Shown one piece after another: positions 48,001-61,671 of a DNA stretch of 64,000 nt. A program made the position numbers and the translations under genes. The notes under the pieces are model-generated. The model did not search any database and had not been told where the DNA came from. It was given only the letters and a program-made list of their open reading frames with translations. Origin of the DNA: Arbacia lixula (Eukaryota; Echinodermata; Echinoidea; Arbacioida; Arbaciidae); the NCBI GenBank assembly GCA_963669155.1, contig OZ022577.1, positions 12,519,395-12,583,394 on the forward strand, given 5' to 3'. Each line of letters opens with the position of its first letter. The first letter of the stretch is position 1.

Positions 48001-48701
48001 AACTTGAGATCTAAGAAACAAATGAAAACACATCGACATCACACAGATACATAAATATATCTGCCAAATTTATGCTGTCTTTCCCTTAAACAAAACACTG
48101 CAGTTACTTTCATACAAAGAGTATCCCAAGCATATTATGATATCAGATAGCTATGAGAATTCCTTATCATATAAACCTCTCCACCAAAATGTAGTCCTAA
48201 GCTAGGCTAGTCCTGGCCCCCTAGGTTGCTTGCCTTGCCACCCTCTACTACAAAAACAGAACATACATCCATTCAAAGGCATCGGTTTCCAAAACAAGAT
48301 TAATAACATCACAAAAAAGCAGATCTTTAATAGCATTGCCATTTGAACCCATAATGCGGCACTGAGGCATTTTTGCATGTTTTACACCTCAAGAGAAGCT
48401 GTTTGTCTGGAATTCCAAGAATTAATATTCTATTAACCCTTGCATTTCATTGCAGGCGCTCTTTGTAAAATGTTGCATTTTTAAACTTTGTACAGGTGAT
48501 TTGAGTCTGTTATGAAAAATTAAGACAAACATGTTTGCTTGGCTGTCTGAATCACAGGCCACACGCATATAAAATCTGTCTCCCAACTGTTGTCTTTGAA
48601 AAGATTCTAGACTGGAAGGCGATAGCTCCCTCCCAGATTTCATATGTGTTTAAAGATGATAGCTAGGCCAGCGCAGCTGCGTTTGAGGGAAGGGTTGGGG
48701 T
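45091..48701. other. Intergenic region and probable EMAP 3' UTR
   Basis: No coding exon is recognised on either strand. The part next to 48702 should be the 3' UTR of the minus-strand EMAP gene. An ATTAAA on the minus strand at 48331-48326 is a weak polyadenylation candidate. The remaining sequence is AT-rich without a repeat I can name. Confidence 0.4.
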
Positions 48702-48827
48702 TTAGACGACGCTCCACTGCATGCAGGACATGTCGCGGCCTCCCGTTGTGATCAGGCCGGTGGAGTCGTTGGTGAAGACCACGCTGGTCACATGACTGCT
48801 GTGGCCCTTGAAGGAAGTACAGCCGGC
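48702..48827 (-). CDS. EMAP: EMAP last coding exon
   Basis: Phase 0 exon after ctgtgtgcag. It encodes the final propeller blade: S-F-K-G-H-S-S-H-V-T-S-V-V-F, then T-G-G-R-D-M-S-C-M-Q-W-S-V-V before TAA. The ending Q-W-x-V-V is typical of EMAP/EML proteins. Confidence 0.9.
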   Translation of the reverse strand, partial: AGCTSFKGHSSHVTSVVFTNDSTGLITTGGRDMSCMQWSVV

Positions 48828-51800
48828 CTGCACACAAAGGAAGAATAATTAGGAATATTCATTTCAACATATTCTTTTTTCTGCAGTCAACTAACATGCG
48901 TGCACTTTAGCAACTTAAGTTAAGAAGAAGATTAAACATCCAAGTGTGTCGCACCTGTCCTGTTATAAGTGACCGAAGATATGCCAGGCAAATCTGGTCA
49001 TTATTAAGTGCTCAAGCTGCAGACTGATTCGACCACACAATTCTTATTCACAAATAAAGCAGTGTCTTCCAGTTACCACAAAATCCAAAAAGGATTTGAT
49101 AATACCTAATCATAAAAGTAATGTACAATATTTTGGTAGAAACAGGAAACTCTCAAAATAAAAAGCATGGATGCAAGGTTTTGATATATCAGTGGTCTGT
49201 TATATAAGGGAGAAAAGAAATGATATGGACAGCCTTATTATAACATACTATTGCCTGTAATAGTATGTGTCATTCTAATGATCTTTCTTGTCGCCGAAGT
49301 CAAATGCAAGAACACACACATGCACAAGTTATCAAGAAGCTTAGAATGATTCACATCATTAGCAACTGAAATTAAAACAGAAACAAATATCTAGTGACTG
49401 TTTGCAGGTTTTGATGTGAGGGGTGACACCTACCTTGGGGTGGTTGACTGGGTAGGAATAGAGGTTGACCTTCCCAAAGTCATCTCCAGTGGCTAGCAGA
49501 GCCCCGCTGGGTGAACGCGCCACTGTGTTGACATCTGTTCCATCACTACCCTCTGGCCAGATACCTACAGTGAAAAAAAAAAAGATTTCTTAATAATTGA
49601 TTAATATTATTCTGTTAATCATGATTTAAGATTTCACTAGTACTTTTACAATCAATTGAAAGATCTTAATATGCTGTATTAGTGTTGATCAAATTTCTAG
49701 ACAATGTATTACATTCCAGTGTTAAATAAGTCCTAGGTGAGTGGGCAGTGGCTTTTGTCCCAATTTGTAACCCTATATAGCCCGGGCTATTTTGAAATCG
49801 CATAGCCCGGGGGGGGGGGGGGGGGCAAAAACAGCCCCCCCCCCCCCCTAAGATCTCGACCGGTGATCGCGCGATCGCGACGAAAATTGGCATGTACTTC
49901 ACCCATGACGTAATCTCCACAGTTCAATTGCCAATTACACCAAAATTATTCAAATTTATCTTTAATTAATTAATTATATGCTAATTCATGTATAAAATCA
50001 TAATTTGCTTGTAAATCTCTTAATATAGCTCCAAAACTGCCAGATATCAGTCAAGACACTATTCTTAGGATTATTATGAAATAAGGATTTAAAAAGATGG
50101 CAATATCAATTTTTTTCTTTATGTATTTTATTGTTTTTTTAATTTCTTATGTATTTCTTTGTTTTTTTTACTTTATGTTTTTCATTGTTTTTTCGATGGA
50201 AATTGTTGGCAACACTATTTCAGTCATAAATAACATGAAATCTATTGTTTCTCACCAGTAAAAATAAAAATAGTGATACATTTATGAATTTTGGCTAGAT
50301 ACAGAATTTGCATTGGATTTGTACATGGAATCACGTTTTTGAGCACTTTTTGGTCTGACATGCACATACAAAATGTTACGTAACTTCAGAACCGCGTACC
50401 CCCACGTCTCGAATTTGGTCTTAAAAGTTGCGTGAGACTTGGAGAAAAAAAGTCATGAAACGTCGCGAAAAATGAAAAATGTTGAGGGGGGGCTGTTTTT
50501 GCCCCCCACCCCCCACCCCCCCCCCCCCCCCACGGGCCAGATAGGGTTAAGATACTTCATATGCTCTATATATATTCATCTATTGGACAGGGTATTAGAT
50601 TCCAGTTTTGAACAGGTCATAGGCTAGTGTGTATTGACAGTGGATAATTTCGCACTGGGATTCCTGATTAAAATCAATTCAAAGATACCTCATGCTTTAC
50701 TAGTGTTCGAGTTCTGGACAATGTCTCAGATTTTAGTTTTAAATTGGTTTTAGGTGAATATATGTATAATAACAATGGAATTTGTTGGGACTTGACGTAC
50801 CGCAGACTGGGTAACCCAGCACGCAGGTAAAGGTGGCCCACTCCACATCGCGCGTCTCCTTGCTGCCCACGATCTGCTTGCAGGTGGCGGCATCCCAGAA
50901 CAGCAGCTCGTAGTCTCCTGAGTTGGACTGTAGCTTGGTGGAATCCGCAGACCAGTCAATGTGGGTCACAAAGCTGGAGTGGCCCTGACAATGCAAAATA
51001 GATAAATAAAAGTTTGATAAAAACACAGCTTAATAAAATGCACAAGGATATTTTTCAAAGAGCACAAATTATCTTCCACATAAAAAAGTAAATAGTGTAA
51101 ATGTTTGAGATGTGAATTAAAATGCCAATAATTCTAATGAATGACAAAAATAAAAACAACCTATCCTCAGGACACATTATGAACATGGTCTTTTGTTGGT
51201 GTAACAAAAGACAATGTTCATAGTGACAAGAGGTATATCTTTAGTGCAAGCAAAATGCACTCCTGAGATGGTACAGCTTAATTTACTTTTGTCTTGGGTG
51301 TGAAAATCAATTCAAATAAGGAGATGTATACAATTCGGTCTGAACCAATATAGTCCCATTTACTCCTTTCATTTCATAGACTATATCATTTTGAGATCAT
51401 GCCATCATATGATCTGTGAATTAATTGAGAATGGGAGCCAAGGTCACATTTCATAATCTTTACTACTATCATCCTTTGTCTTTGAACTTTCCATAAATCT
51501 GAGGTATATTCAAACCTGCATCACGAAACCTGAAAAGGAGACGGAAGGTGAGATACTTACACTGCACTTTCCTACTTTGTGGTACTTCCTGCCCTCTTCA
51601 GTCACTGAATAAATATAGATGTAGTTATCATGGGAAGCTACGGCCAAGTAGTTTCCATCTGAAATTGTCAAGAACAGGATAACGCAAAGTAATCATCCAA
51701 GTGTCATCATCATCATCATCATCATCATCATCAACAACAACGTTTAAAGTCTGTTTTCCCACTTTGTGAGGTTGGACAGTTCATTTCCTTGATATGGCTC

Positions 51801-54800
51801 TCCTCCATACTGTCCTGTCATTTGGATCAATGAAAAGAACATCCTGAACAACGCTTTGCATAAACACTATGAGAGACATTTTTTAGAGGTGCACTTTGGT
51901 TATCTTTGTGGGATTACGGGGCTAAATCATCCCTTTGTATGTTTTTGACTAATTAGAAGTGAAGTTAAAGGGATCGTTCTTTCTAATCCTTTGACAGATT
52001 TTCATGAAACCTTTGCTATCATGTTTCTTTCACGTTTCTCCCTTTATTGAAACCAACTCAATTTCAGGGTGAACTACCCCTTTAATAATGTGAATGCTTG
52101 AGGTCTATTGAACAGGATGTTAGCGAGTACAGCGCCCCCTACCTGGTGAGTAGCGGATGATGTCATGCTGCTCCTTGCCGTCAGTGTGCACGGTAACCAG
52201 GTCTTGGCTGTCCACATCCATGGCCACCCAGCGGCCGCTGACCATACCGATGGCCACCACAGAGCCTGACGGATGGAAGCCAGCAGATTGGCAGCCCTCC
52301 TGTTGTCATGGCAACACACAAATGTGAATCAGTGAATTTCTAGGAATCTGATTAATTATTCTTTGGCTTACGCTGAAGTTTTCAGTTTCGTGAATAAATG
52401 AAACAACAAACAGCATGTCAGCTTGACTTGCGTTTTTATTGGAGTGCTTACCCCCTCCACCCAACCCACGACAGTAACAACTAATATGAAATGATCAGAG
52501 CAGATGCATTTAGAATGATGCTAATAATAATGGAAACTTACAACGGGAGTTACAGTCTTGCTAATAATGAGTATATCCAGCTGAAACCAATTGCTATAGT
52601 GCATTATCTCTTAACCTTTTTCAAACAGCCACAAAAGTTAGCTCTTGGAAAGAGAATATGGGGCTTGTAAATGTCATAATCAATAAAAGAGTTCTCTGTA
52701 CAGCATTCTAAATTGCACACTTTCCTGCATTTAACACAGACTGATGCTTTTTACCACTGGACCTTGATTAAAAATGTTGGCATTTAAGTAATACCATCCG
52801 GCAACTTCATTGCAGAGGCATAAGAAGAGTTCAAGCCCGTCCTCTGCAGTGTGCATACCTCCATTGTCTTGTTCCAGAGCGGCTTGTGCTGCTCACAGTC
52901 CCACATGATGATCTGCTTGTCGTAGGCACAGGTCAAGAAGAGTCCCTGGGTGGGGTGCAGAGCAAGCCCCCACAGCTCCTCTGTGTGAGCCTAGAGGGTG
53001 TCAAGATTAGCAATCAGGAAGCTTACAATGATCATAAAACATACATTTTGGGAATTATATTTTCATTCATTCATGCATTTTCAAACAGAAAAGAAAATAA
53101 TTGTGGTTAGAAACATATATTTGAAATGCAGTAGAAATGTATATTATCATTATTCTTACAAACACACTGTCCAAGACACAGGAAATGAGGCATAACCCAA
53201 TCTCCAGAGATGGCTTAAAACAGAAAGAATCCTCAACAATGAATTTTCCTTCACACGTTTAATGCATTCATATGAAGATGACTTAACAATACAAAGTATC
53301 ATAGAATCTCACAACAGATACATGGATATTTTCATTTTTATAGTAAAAATGACATTTCACCCAGATGGACCTTCCTTAGCTCTAAAAATTGTTTAAACCA
53401 TAGGATAATAAGATTTCCTGATAACTAACTGTTTCTTTACCTGTACAAGTGTCTGGAATTCACCACCGATATCTCCTGAAAGGATGGCGTTCCTGGTTGT
53501 GCCGACAAAGAAGTTCTCTCCCTTGCCTCTGCACAGAGTCCTGACAGGCCCAGTGGCTTCCGGGATCTGCCAAGGAACGTGAATGAATTAATTAATGAAT
53601 GAGTTCATTGTCCACAAATAATCACATGGAAATTTGCTTTCAACCAGCATCACACAGTATTTACAAGCATTACAAGTGTTGATTGCATTTATACATATAT
53701 ATGTACATATATTCATAAAATATAAACATTATACTAATGGAGACTGTTCTGAGGTATGTGGTTAAAACTATAGGCACTATAGGTGATCTCAAAACAATAC
53801 TATTATCACAAGACTGCAGGCACTGAAAAAAGTCTTAAAATAACCTGTGCAAAACAACCATCTGCTCTTAAAGACTTAAATCTTGTCTCCACTGAGTGCC
53901 TTTCTACACAGGTTTGACTGTACATATAAGTGTACATAATTATACATCATTAAAATTAAGACTAAACTTATAATATCAAATTCTGCACATGTGATCCGAA
54001 GTAAAAAGTGAAATGGATGGGAAGCAGGAGACTAACCTGTGTGTTCTCTTGAGGCTGATAATCAGCAGACCACAACTGGACTTTGCGGTCCTTGCCACCT
54101 CCTGACAGGAACGTGCCATCATTCAGCACGCAGATGGAGAATATACCGCCCTCGTGAGCTCCAAGGATGGCCTGGGTGATGCGTGTATTGCCTGAAATAG
54201 AGATGAAAGATAAAAAATGTGGCTGAATATTATAAATAATGATTAGTCTTATTTCTTAACAGAGACCAACTTGTTAAGATTATTAACATATAATTGTTAA
54301 AAGTATGAAACAAAAGGGAATTCAATGACTTATTAATATTACTGAATAGCTGGATTAAAGGGATAGTAGTAATAAACACATATATGGGACCTGTCCACAG
54401 GTCCCATTCTTCTTTGATTTAGCGATAACAGATAAGAATCATCTCAAAATAATAAAATCATTGAAATCAATAAAGAATTCGGACCCATGATGACAGCATA
54501 ACAGGTCTGCCATTTCTAAGGTTCACATAATCTTGAACATTCTACTACTATTCAATTAAACCAAGGTAATTTTGAAAAATATTCTAATTTATCAATTTTT
54601 TTATTTTGACATTTAAAGATTGTCCGTCCCTTTTGCAAGCTTAAAATTTGAAATCGTCTATCACGATCGTAAATTAAAAAAGTGTGATTCAAGACCATAT
54701 CTAAGAATATAGCATGTTGAAACTTTCTGTATATGTAAAAAATTTCAGTCGTTAAATTTCAAACCGACTTTTTTCGTACTACGAAAAAAGTATTAGTCTT

Positions 54801-57800
54801 TGTTACAGTATCTATGTGGTTATTACGCGTGTGTGAAATCCTAATTTTATTAGTAACTACCAAACCTTGGAGATGATTCCTTCCATAGAACAATTTTTTT
54901 CATAATGCGTTTCATAATTTAATAAACAGATTAATCAATAAAGCAAATATTTCAACACAAACTGCTAAGAGCCTGGGGTAAAGACTATTAATCAGACGTT
55001 GTTTACGTGCATTATTTGAATTTTACACTACGTATCAGTTTCAAATTGTGAATATAGAGCTTGCTAACACTTCTCTACACGTTTTGCCAATGTTTCAATG
55101 GTTTTGTGGTGATCTGAAAAAGGGACTGGCTGTCTTTAAATTTGATAGAGTGAAAACATGCAATAATGGCTTCACAGCGCAATCTATGCCCTCGGACCAA
55201 AGAAGAACAAGAATAAGTAAAAAATATTCAATAAATTCCAATCCGAGCATTTGCTTACCTTTGCCCCAGATGTAGATGTTTCCATTGGAGTCTCCGGTGA
55301 TGACATCCCCATTGTTAGCAAATGCCACGCTCAGCACGAACTTGGGTTTGTCGTATTTCTACACACAAATCAATAATCAAGAACGAGGTAACACTACAAA
55401 TATGTGTAACTCATTGGACGAGAGTAATAATATCAATAGTTAAAACAGCCAGACTGTTGAAATTCAGTTTTATATTTCAAGGTCTTCTTTGCTACTCAGA
55501 AAAAAGAATAGCCTCTCCCTGGTTGGATAAAGCCTTACACTAACTGTAACCATTACAATGTAGCTACCATGCAGATGGCTAATTAGTTCTGAGCAATGCA
55601 TCTTTTGCCAAGGTAGAAGTTGAAATGATTGTAGAGTTACATGTACCTCAAAGGTCAAATTAAGTTTTAATAATACAAACTTTTCTACTAAACTTCCATT
55701 ATATATCATCTTTTAATTGATATGCCTTAAACATATTTCCAAATGGATAAAAATTAATTAAGTTCAATTAACAGAATGAAAAATGAATTACTGCAAGACA
55801 TTGCAGTAAACCATTCTGATAATAAATACATCTCTTGTAATGATAACGGAAGGGCTTGGGATTTGCTATTGTTTGCTTACCTCGAAGATGCCTGACTTCT
55901 TGACGAGCTTGCCAGTGCCGAGGTTCCAGAAGTGGATGTGTCCCTTGCCCAGAGTGATTATCTGGTCATCGTTGGAAGGATGGAACTCACACGCCAGCAC
56001 CGGGTCCTGGGAGCTCTGTGGCAAGCAATCCATGTAATAGGGCAAGACATGTTAATGTTATTGTCCAAGCATGACGTCCTGAACAATGGTCACAGGGACT
56101 CTTTCTTTCATTGCTGGGGCTAAGTCACCCTGATTCCTGACATTTTGTTTAACTGCTATGCAGCCACAAAACAATCATATTTTTTTCATTTACATTCGTG
56201 ACGGTTTATATGACATGATCAAAAGGGTTTCAATACTCTGGTATATACCGGTGCATAGTCATGTCTAACCAACACCTTGGAGAAGAAAAGCACACAGTTA
56301 AACACACCTATCAAAGTTAATATTTACATACAATGGCCTTGAAATATTTTAGAGTCCAAACAACATCTATTTAATGAGGTAGTACAGTGCCATAGAAAAG
56401 GGTATGGCACAGTGCCTGGCTATTTCAATAAAAAGTTCCCCACAACATTTAACAGTACGCCCCTCCTTCTCAGCATGTTCTGTAAATATAAGTTCTCACT
56501 GAAACTAGGTGCCCAGGCTCAGGCCCCTGTTCCACATGCTATGCTACGGGACATCCTAATGTGTGATTAATAATCATTTGGTTATTGATTAATTCTTGCA
56601 AGAAATAATAGTAATAATTCAGGGCCCATATTCGTGAAACCGCACTACAGTGTAAGCCTCCCTTCTAAAGTGCATTAGCTGTGTGCAATTTTAGTAACTC
56701 ACATGGTTAGTAAGGTTTCATGAATGTGGGTCCTGATCTTTTCCTAAAAGAAACCCCCAAAATTGAGTGAATAGATGTGATGATTTGATGGGAGGATGTC
56801 TACCTTTGTATCGCTGAGCTTCTTCTCCTTCTTCCAGTCCCACACAGAGAGAACATGCTCATTGCTCTCATCAACCGCCGCTAGGTGAATGCCAGCATTC
56901 TGAAAAGAGAAACAACCATCAAATTATAAGAATACCAGAATAATTGTAAGAAGGCTGTTTAGCCTATAATTGGTATCAAACAGGCTTTAAGATTGCATAT
57001 GAAATCAGAAATATATATACCAGAATGATAATATATAATTGTTTTTTACTCTACTGGTACATACAGTCAGACAGTGGGAATATTATATAAATAAAAAAAC
57101 ATTCTCAGTAGTTTTGGTAGTCTGATGGCAACAATAACCAGCAAATATGCACACTGCCACTCGACCTTTTTACTATCTGCGAATGTCTCTGTTTCCAGAA
57201 TTCTCAGAACAATCAGGGAACAATTTCAATTAATAATGTGATCATCCAGCTGTGACCCTTCATGCACGCATGGTGCACATACTAGCGTGTGGTTTCTGCA
57301 ATTGTGTGCATGCACATAAGTGGCCAAACAATACATTTGGGTATTTTCACATTATGACCGCAATCACTCAGGAAAGCAATTTCATGGCAATGAATATTTC
57401 AGGTCTGACTGCACCTAATGTAATTAACCTTGTTCATTACCACAACTGACATATTTCTTTGAAACTACACACATATCCTCACACGATGCCTCTTCCATTT
57501 CTATGCATGCCCCCTGTTGATGTCATACTTTTTATATGTCAGAAAATGAAAATGATAGCATATTTGCTCAACCCTTTTTTAATGTGGGTCATAAAAGCAC
57601 AATTGCCATGGTAAAGTTATCAGGCATGATCCTACATTTCATTGAATTCTCCACATTTTTATTGTTCTGCTGTCATGCACACAAACTTATCATTAGGGTT
57701 TAATTCCCTTTACTTCTAAAGATCAAACATTAACAGTTGATCTGGAATGAATAGAATAACTCTTAATGTACATAAGTAACTAGTACTAGCTATATAATGA

Positions 57801-58489
57801 GGGCCTTTGCATAAAACCTGAGTATCTATGTGATTTTTCCTCCATAAAGCCGTATCCCCATCCATCAATGAGTTTAAAGCTAACAAAACACAGACACTAA
57901 ATAACCAAAGTCCAAGGTCTTTTCTCTCCCTGTCCACAAATTAAAACCATAGCTTATCGCAATAAATTCATGCTAATGGTGAGATATATATCAGATTGCA
58001 CTACAGGCTGTCAATACCGACTGAAGTAGTATTCTTTATGGTGTCACGAAATAGAGAGTAATGAATAGTAATGGGTAGTTTACCCAATCCCCAGGGACCA
58101 AGGCTATTCAGGCAGCTGGGAAGGGACCTGTGTCCATAGCGGAGATGAGGGAGAAGTGGTGGCTAATGGGGAAGGAATGGAGATGGGAGATTGCTTTCCA
58201 GTCTAATTAATGGAGCTATGACCCTGCCTAAGTCAGGCCCAGATATAAAGGATGGAGGAGAAGGGAGGCAGAAAAAGGTGGACGGCCTCACCAAGCTTGT
58301 GTTGTAAGTGACAGGAGGGTATTGCCTAATAGGAAATGCAGCATTTTGTTAAAAACAACTAAATGCGGTGGTAATGATTGGATCAAAAGGGAGTTGGCTA
58401 TCAAGGGCTCATATATACTAGTCAACAGAGAGACAGAGAGATAGATAGATAGATAGAAAGAAAGAGACAGACAGAGAGGGAGTGAGAGG

Positions 58490-58542
<53 letters not shown>

Positions 58543-61500
58543 ATGGCAAGGACAATGACTTAAAGAGAAATAAACATGTACAGAGAAGTGGGTAAAATAT
58601 GAAAATATACTAGTACAAAATGCAGACAATCAAAAATAGAGTAACAATCTCTTCCCATTCACTTACAGCTCTGGAGAAGCTCAGGCAGCAGACAGCCCTG
58701 TCAAAGAAGCCAAGGCCAAGAACATGAAGGGTCTCCATGGTGACCGAGTTCCAGATCCTTACATGTGGCTATCATGAGAAAACATATCGATATATCATCA
58801 TTAGATGAAAAAATTCTACCCCACTCTGTTATTATTGCTCTACCAATCAATATGCTTGCGTATTGATTTATTCTTTTCAACATTGGTAGAATCGCGAGGT
58901 GAGATCCGAAAAGTAATCAATATAAGGCATACGATTATGATTATTCAGAAAGGTGTGAGCAAAAAAACAATTAACATGAGCATATAATTAATGGCATTTC
59001 AAAGGATCACAAGGGTTTACATCAATGAGACATTTTCGTAATGTATTCACAACTTCCCCCTAACTGCGTATGAACGGGTTATGACATTCAACTGCACTTT
59101 GTGATTCAGTTTCAATGGGTGGAATGCACTTTGAATCTATCAGATGTTGACTTGAAAATACCATTAGTAACGATTTGTTTGAACATGCATACAATGTGCA
59201 CACATAACAAAAATGGTCAATTCATTAACTGTTATAGGAATGGAGATTGGGAGAGAAGATAGAAGCTGAAAAAAAGGATTTTAACTCATACCTTCCCTTC
59301 ATCTGGATCATGACCAGCGACTTGTCCAGTTGCTATGGTAACACTGTTTGGGTGCACAGCAATGCTATAAGATATAAAAGAAAGCAATATAAACTTTAAA
59401 ACAATACAAAATTTGATGGTGAATCAATAGTTCACAATAGCTCTGTTATCAATATTCAGGTCATAGTATAATACATCAAGTTTCATCTTTTAACGTTCTT
59501 TTTACATTTCCATTTTATATCTGTTTTAGATTCAACTTTTTATAAATTCTTTATGAATAATGTTAATAATAAAAGAGATAATAATGTGATTCATGCAGTA
59601 AAATTGCATTAAATGAGCAAATATTATGTGACTTGTCTTTAAATAAAATGCTGAAATTATGGAAATTTAAAAATTAGTGATTATGATTACTGGCTGTTAA
59701 ATAGTCATTAACCAGAATTAAGTGAGGAAATCTGAAACCACACCAGGACAATAATTTTTTTTTCATGGTATGGGGCTTGTCATACTTTTTTTTTACCATT
59801 GTGCACGCTACATCATGACAACCAGGTTATAAACAAATTTGTATAATTGCACAGCATTTTTTCATGCCGGTCACCATTCAAAGAACACCCAATATAAATT
59901 ATGCAGTGCAGTGTACAAGGAAAAATATGTCTCTCATTTTTTGTTGCTTTTTTCAGTTGCTGTAAAGGGGACAAAAATCATTCTGAGCCTCATTAATATT
60001 TACAGTTTTGTTATCCTTTAATTCATTCATGCCAAGATGCACACTGGCTACACATTGCTCAAGACACATGCTGGCATTTCTAATGAAAGATAACTATTTA
60101 AAAACACAATATCATTCATCTCTGCCTCTACCCAGAGTATGATAAGCAAAATCATAAATGTAGACAAACTGAGTAGCAGCTGTATGCAAATAATGAGCAT
60201 TCGTAAATTTCATAATGTATTTTTTTTCTTCCTGTGATTCAGTTTCAATGGGTGGAACGCACTCTGAATCTAGAAGTTGTTGCTACTTGGACAAACCTCG
60301 GACAAGCTTTGGGGTTACCATTAGTAACATGTTGGTTTGAACGATGTGAATACAATTTTCATACATAGGCAAATTAGTCTATTGTATACATAATATACAT
60401 AATAAACATCATGGAAAGCTTTTGACACTAAGCAATACAATAGATGGCATAAATACTTCATAGCATTTTCTTCATTTGATCATTTTCACATTCTACTTGA
60501 ACATATTGTCTCACAGATGTAAACAAACAAATAAACAAAAAATTAACCCATGAAATACAGAGAGTTCCTTTTCCTGGTGTCTAATTGGGATTTATATCTT
60601 CCAATTATTTATACCGATATGTATGATTCATTGTGGGCAGTAATTACCTCTGACTTCACGGGCAATCAACTTCCATGAGTCATCACTCTTGAGATGAGTG
60701 ATTTTCTCTCAAGCGGACAGCTTTTGTGATTTAAACTGACTTGAAATTCCCCTTCAAAACCATATTTTTGTTCAGAATGTAATACTCTCTCTCTCACCTA
60801 ATTGGAAATATATTAAAGACAGCCAGTCCCTTTTTCAGATCACCACAAAACCATCGAAACATTGGCAAAACATATAGAGAAGTGTTAGCAAGCTCTATAT
60901 TCACAATTTGAAACTGGTAAGTAGTGTAAAATTCAAATAATGCACGTAAACAACGTCTGATTAATAGTCTTTACCTCAGGCTCTTAGCAGTTTGTGTTGA
61001 AATATCTGCTTTATTGATTAATCTGTTTATTAAATTATAAAACGCATAATGAATGAAAATGTGCTATGGAAGGGATCATCTCCAAAGTTTGGTAGTTACT
61101 CATAAAATTAGGATTTCACACACGCATAATAACCACATAGATACTGTAACAAAGACTAATACTTTTTTCGTGGTATGAAAAAAGTCGGTTTGAAATTTAA
61201 CGGCTGAATTTTTTTTACATATACAGAAAGCTTCAACATGCTATATTCTTAGAAATGGTCTTGAATCACACTTTCTTCAATTTACGATCGTGATAGACGA
61301 TTTCAAATTTTAAGCTTGCAAAAGGGACGGACAATCTTTAAGTTTCCCTCATATGTTTCTCAATTTAGTGCTCATCTGCTTGTTCAGAATGTTCACGTTC
61401 ACATTTTTTTTCAAATGTTGCTCTCATTTAACCCTTAGCTACCACGATCTGACTGGTCCTTGTGTTAGGTCAATGGAACTGAGATCATGTAGGAGTCACT

Positions 61501-61671
61501 GGGTTATGAGCACAATCTCACCTCTTGACGTCGTCGTTGTGGCCCAGGTAGTGCCTCTGTGTCTGGCTCTCCACGTTGTAGAGGACAACGACTGCGGCCA
61601 TGAAGTAAACGACCTCGCCTGTTGGAAGCAAGTGCAGGTTGCACCGACAGTCACGCCCACGGTACCCATAG
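48702..61671 (-). CDS. EMAP: Echinoderm microtubule-associated protein / EML family (3' part of gene)
   Basis: Fourteen exons, 5' to 3': 61671-61522, 59364-59292, 58768-58667, 56899-56804, 56015-55881, 55358-55259, 54191-54037, 53566-53441, 52990-52859, 52299-52143, 51658-51561, 50984-50801, 49564-49434, 48827-48702. Phases agree at every junction and give 587 residues to TAA at 48704-48702. It starts with the HELP motif (Y-G-Y-R-G-R-D-C-R, G-E-V-V-Y-F-M-A-A) and continues with WD-type repeats (I-W-N, V-W-D-W, F-W-N-L, I-Y-I-W, L-W-S-A-D, M-W-D, L-F-W-D, ending M-Q-W-S-V-V). EML proteins fold these into a tandem beta-propeller (TAPE) that binds tubulin on microtubules. Sea urchin EMAP is about 690 residues, so only the N-terminal coiled-coil/basic region is missing, beyond the right edge. 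Confidence 0.9.
49768..50549. mobile_element. Inverted-repeat element with G/C-tract arms
   Basis: The left end taaccctat (49768) is mirrored by atagggtta (50549). Inside, ggggcaaaaacagcccccc at about 49821-49840 is mirrored by ggggggctgtttttgcccc at about 50486-50505, each beside long G or C tracts. The 782-bp unit lies in the EMAP intron between exons 49434-49564 and 50801-50984 and has no coding capacity. Confidence 0.65.
51705..51733. repeat. (CAT)n microsatellite
   Basis: About nine CAT/ATC units in an EMAP intron. A comparable interrupted CAT run is at about 10050-10100 in a receptor intron. Confidence 0.85.
54613..55139 (+). mobile_element. TTAA-flanked MITE, copy 1 (EMAP intron)
   Basis: Begins ttaaagattgtccgtccctt and ends agggactggctgtctttaa, an imperfect terminal inverted repeat of about 23 bp bounded by TTAA. 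527 bp, non-coding. An internal short hairpin (cttttttcgtactacgaaaaaag) is at about 54770. TTAA targets suggest piggyBac- or Kolobok-type mobilisation. The second copy is at 60813-61341 in opposite orientation. Confidence 0.75.
56621..56734. mobile_element. Short MITE (114 bp)
   Basis: agggcccatattcgtgaaacc at the left is mirrored by ggtttcatgaatgtgggtcct at the right. It is in the EMAP intron between exons 55881-56015 and 56804-56899. Confidence 0.65.
58430..58540. repeat. (GA)n purine-rich microsatellite
   Basis: GATA units followed by about 20 GA units in an EMAP intron. Related CT/GA tracts are at 3432-3456, 3991-4024, 16301-16372 and 40664-40752. Confidence 0.85.
60813..61341 (-). mobile_element. 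TTAA-flanked MITE, copy 2 (EMAP intron)
   Basis: Reverse complement of 54613-55139 with scattered differences over the full 529 bp, also bounded by TTAA. It lies in the first visible EMAP intron, about 180 bp downstream (in gene orientation) of the HELP exon. Confidence 0.75.
61522..61671 (-). CDS. EMAP: EMAP exon with HELP motif
   Basis: It starts after ccctaccag in phase 2 and encodes Y-G-Y-R-G-R-D-C-R-C-N-L-H-L-L-P-T-G-E-V, then Y-F-M-A-A-V-V-V-L-Y-N-V, ending H-Y-L-G-H-N-D-D-V-K-S. The hydrophobic echinoderm-like protein (HELP) core is the family signature and forms part of the first propeller. One of the positions usually Ser in this family is Cys here (C-R-C-N-L). Confidence 0.9.
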
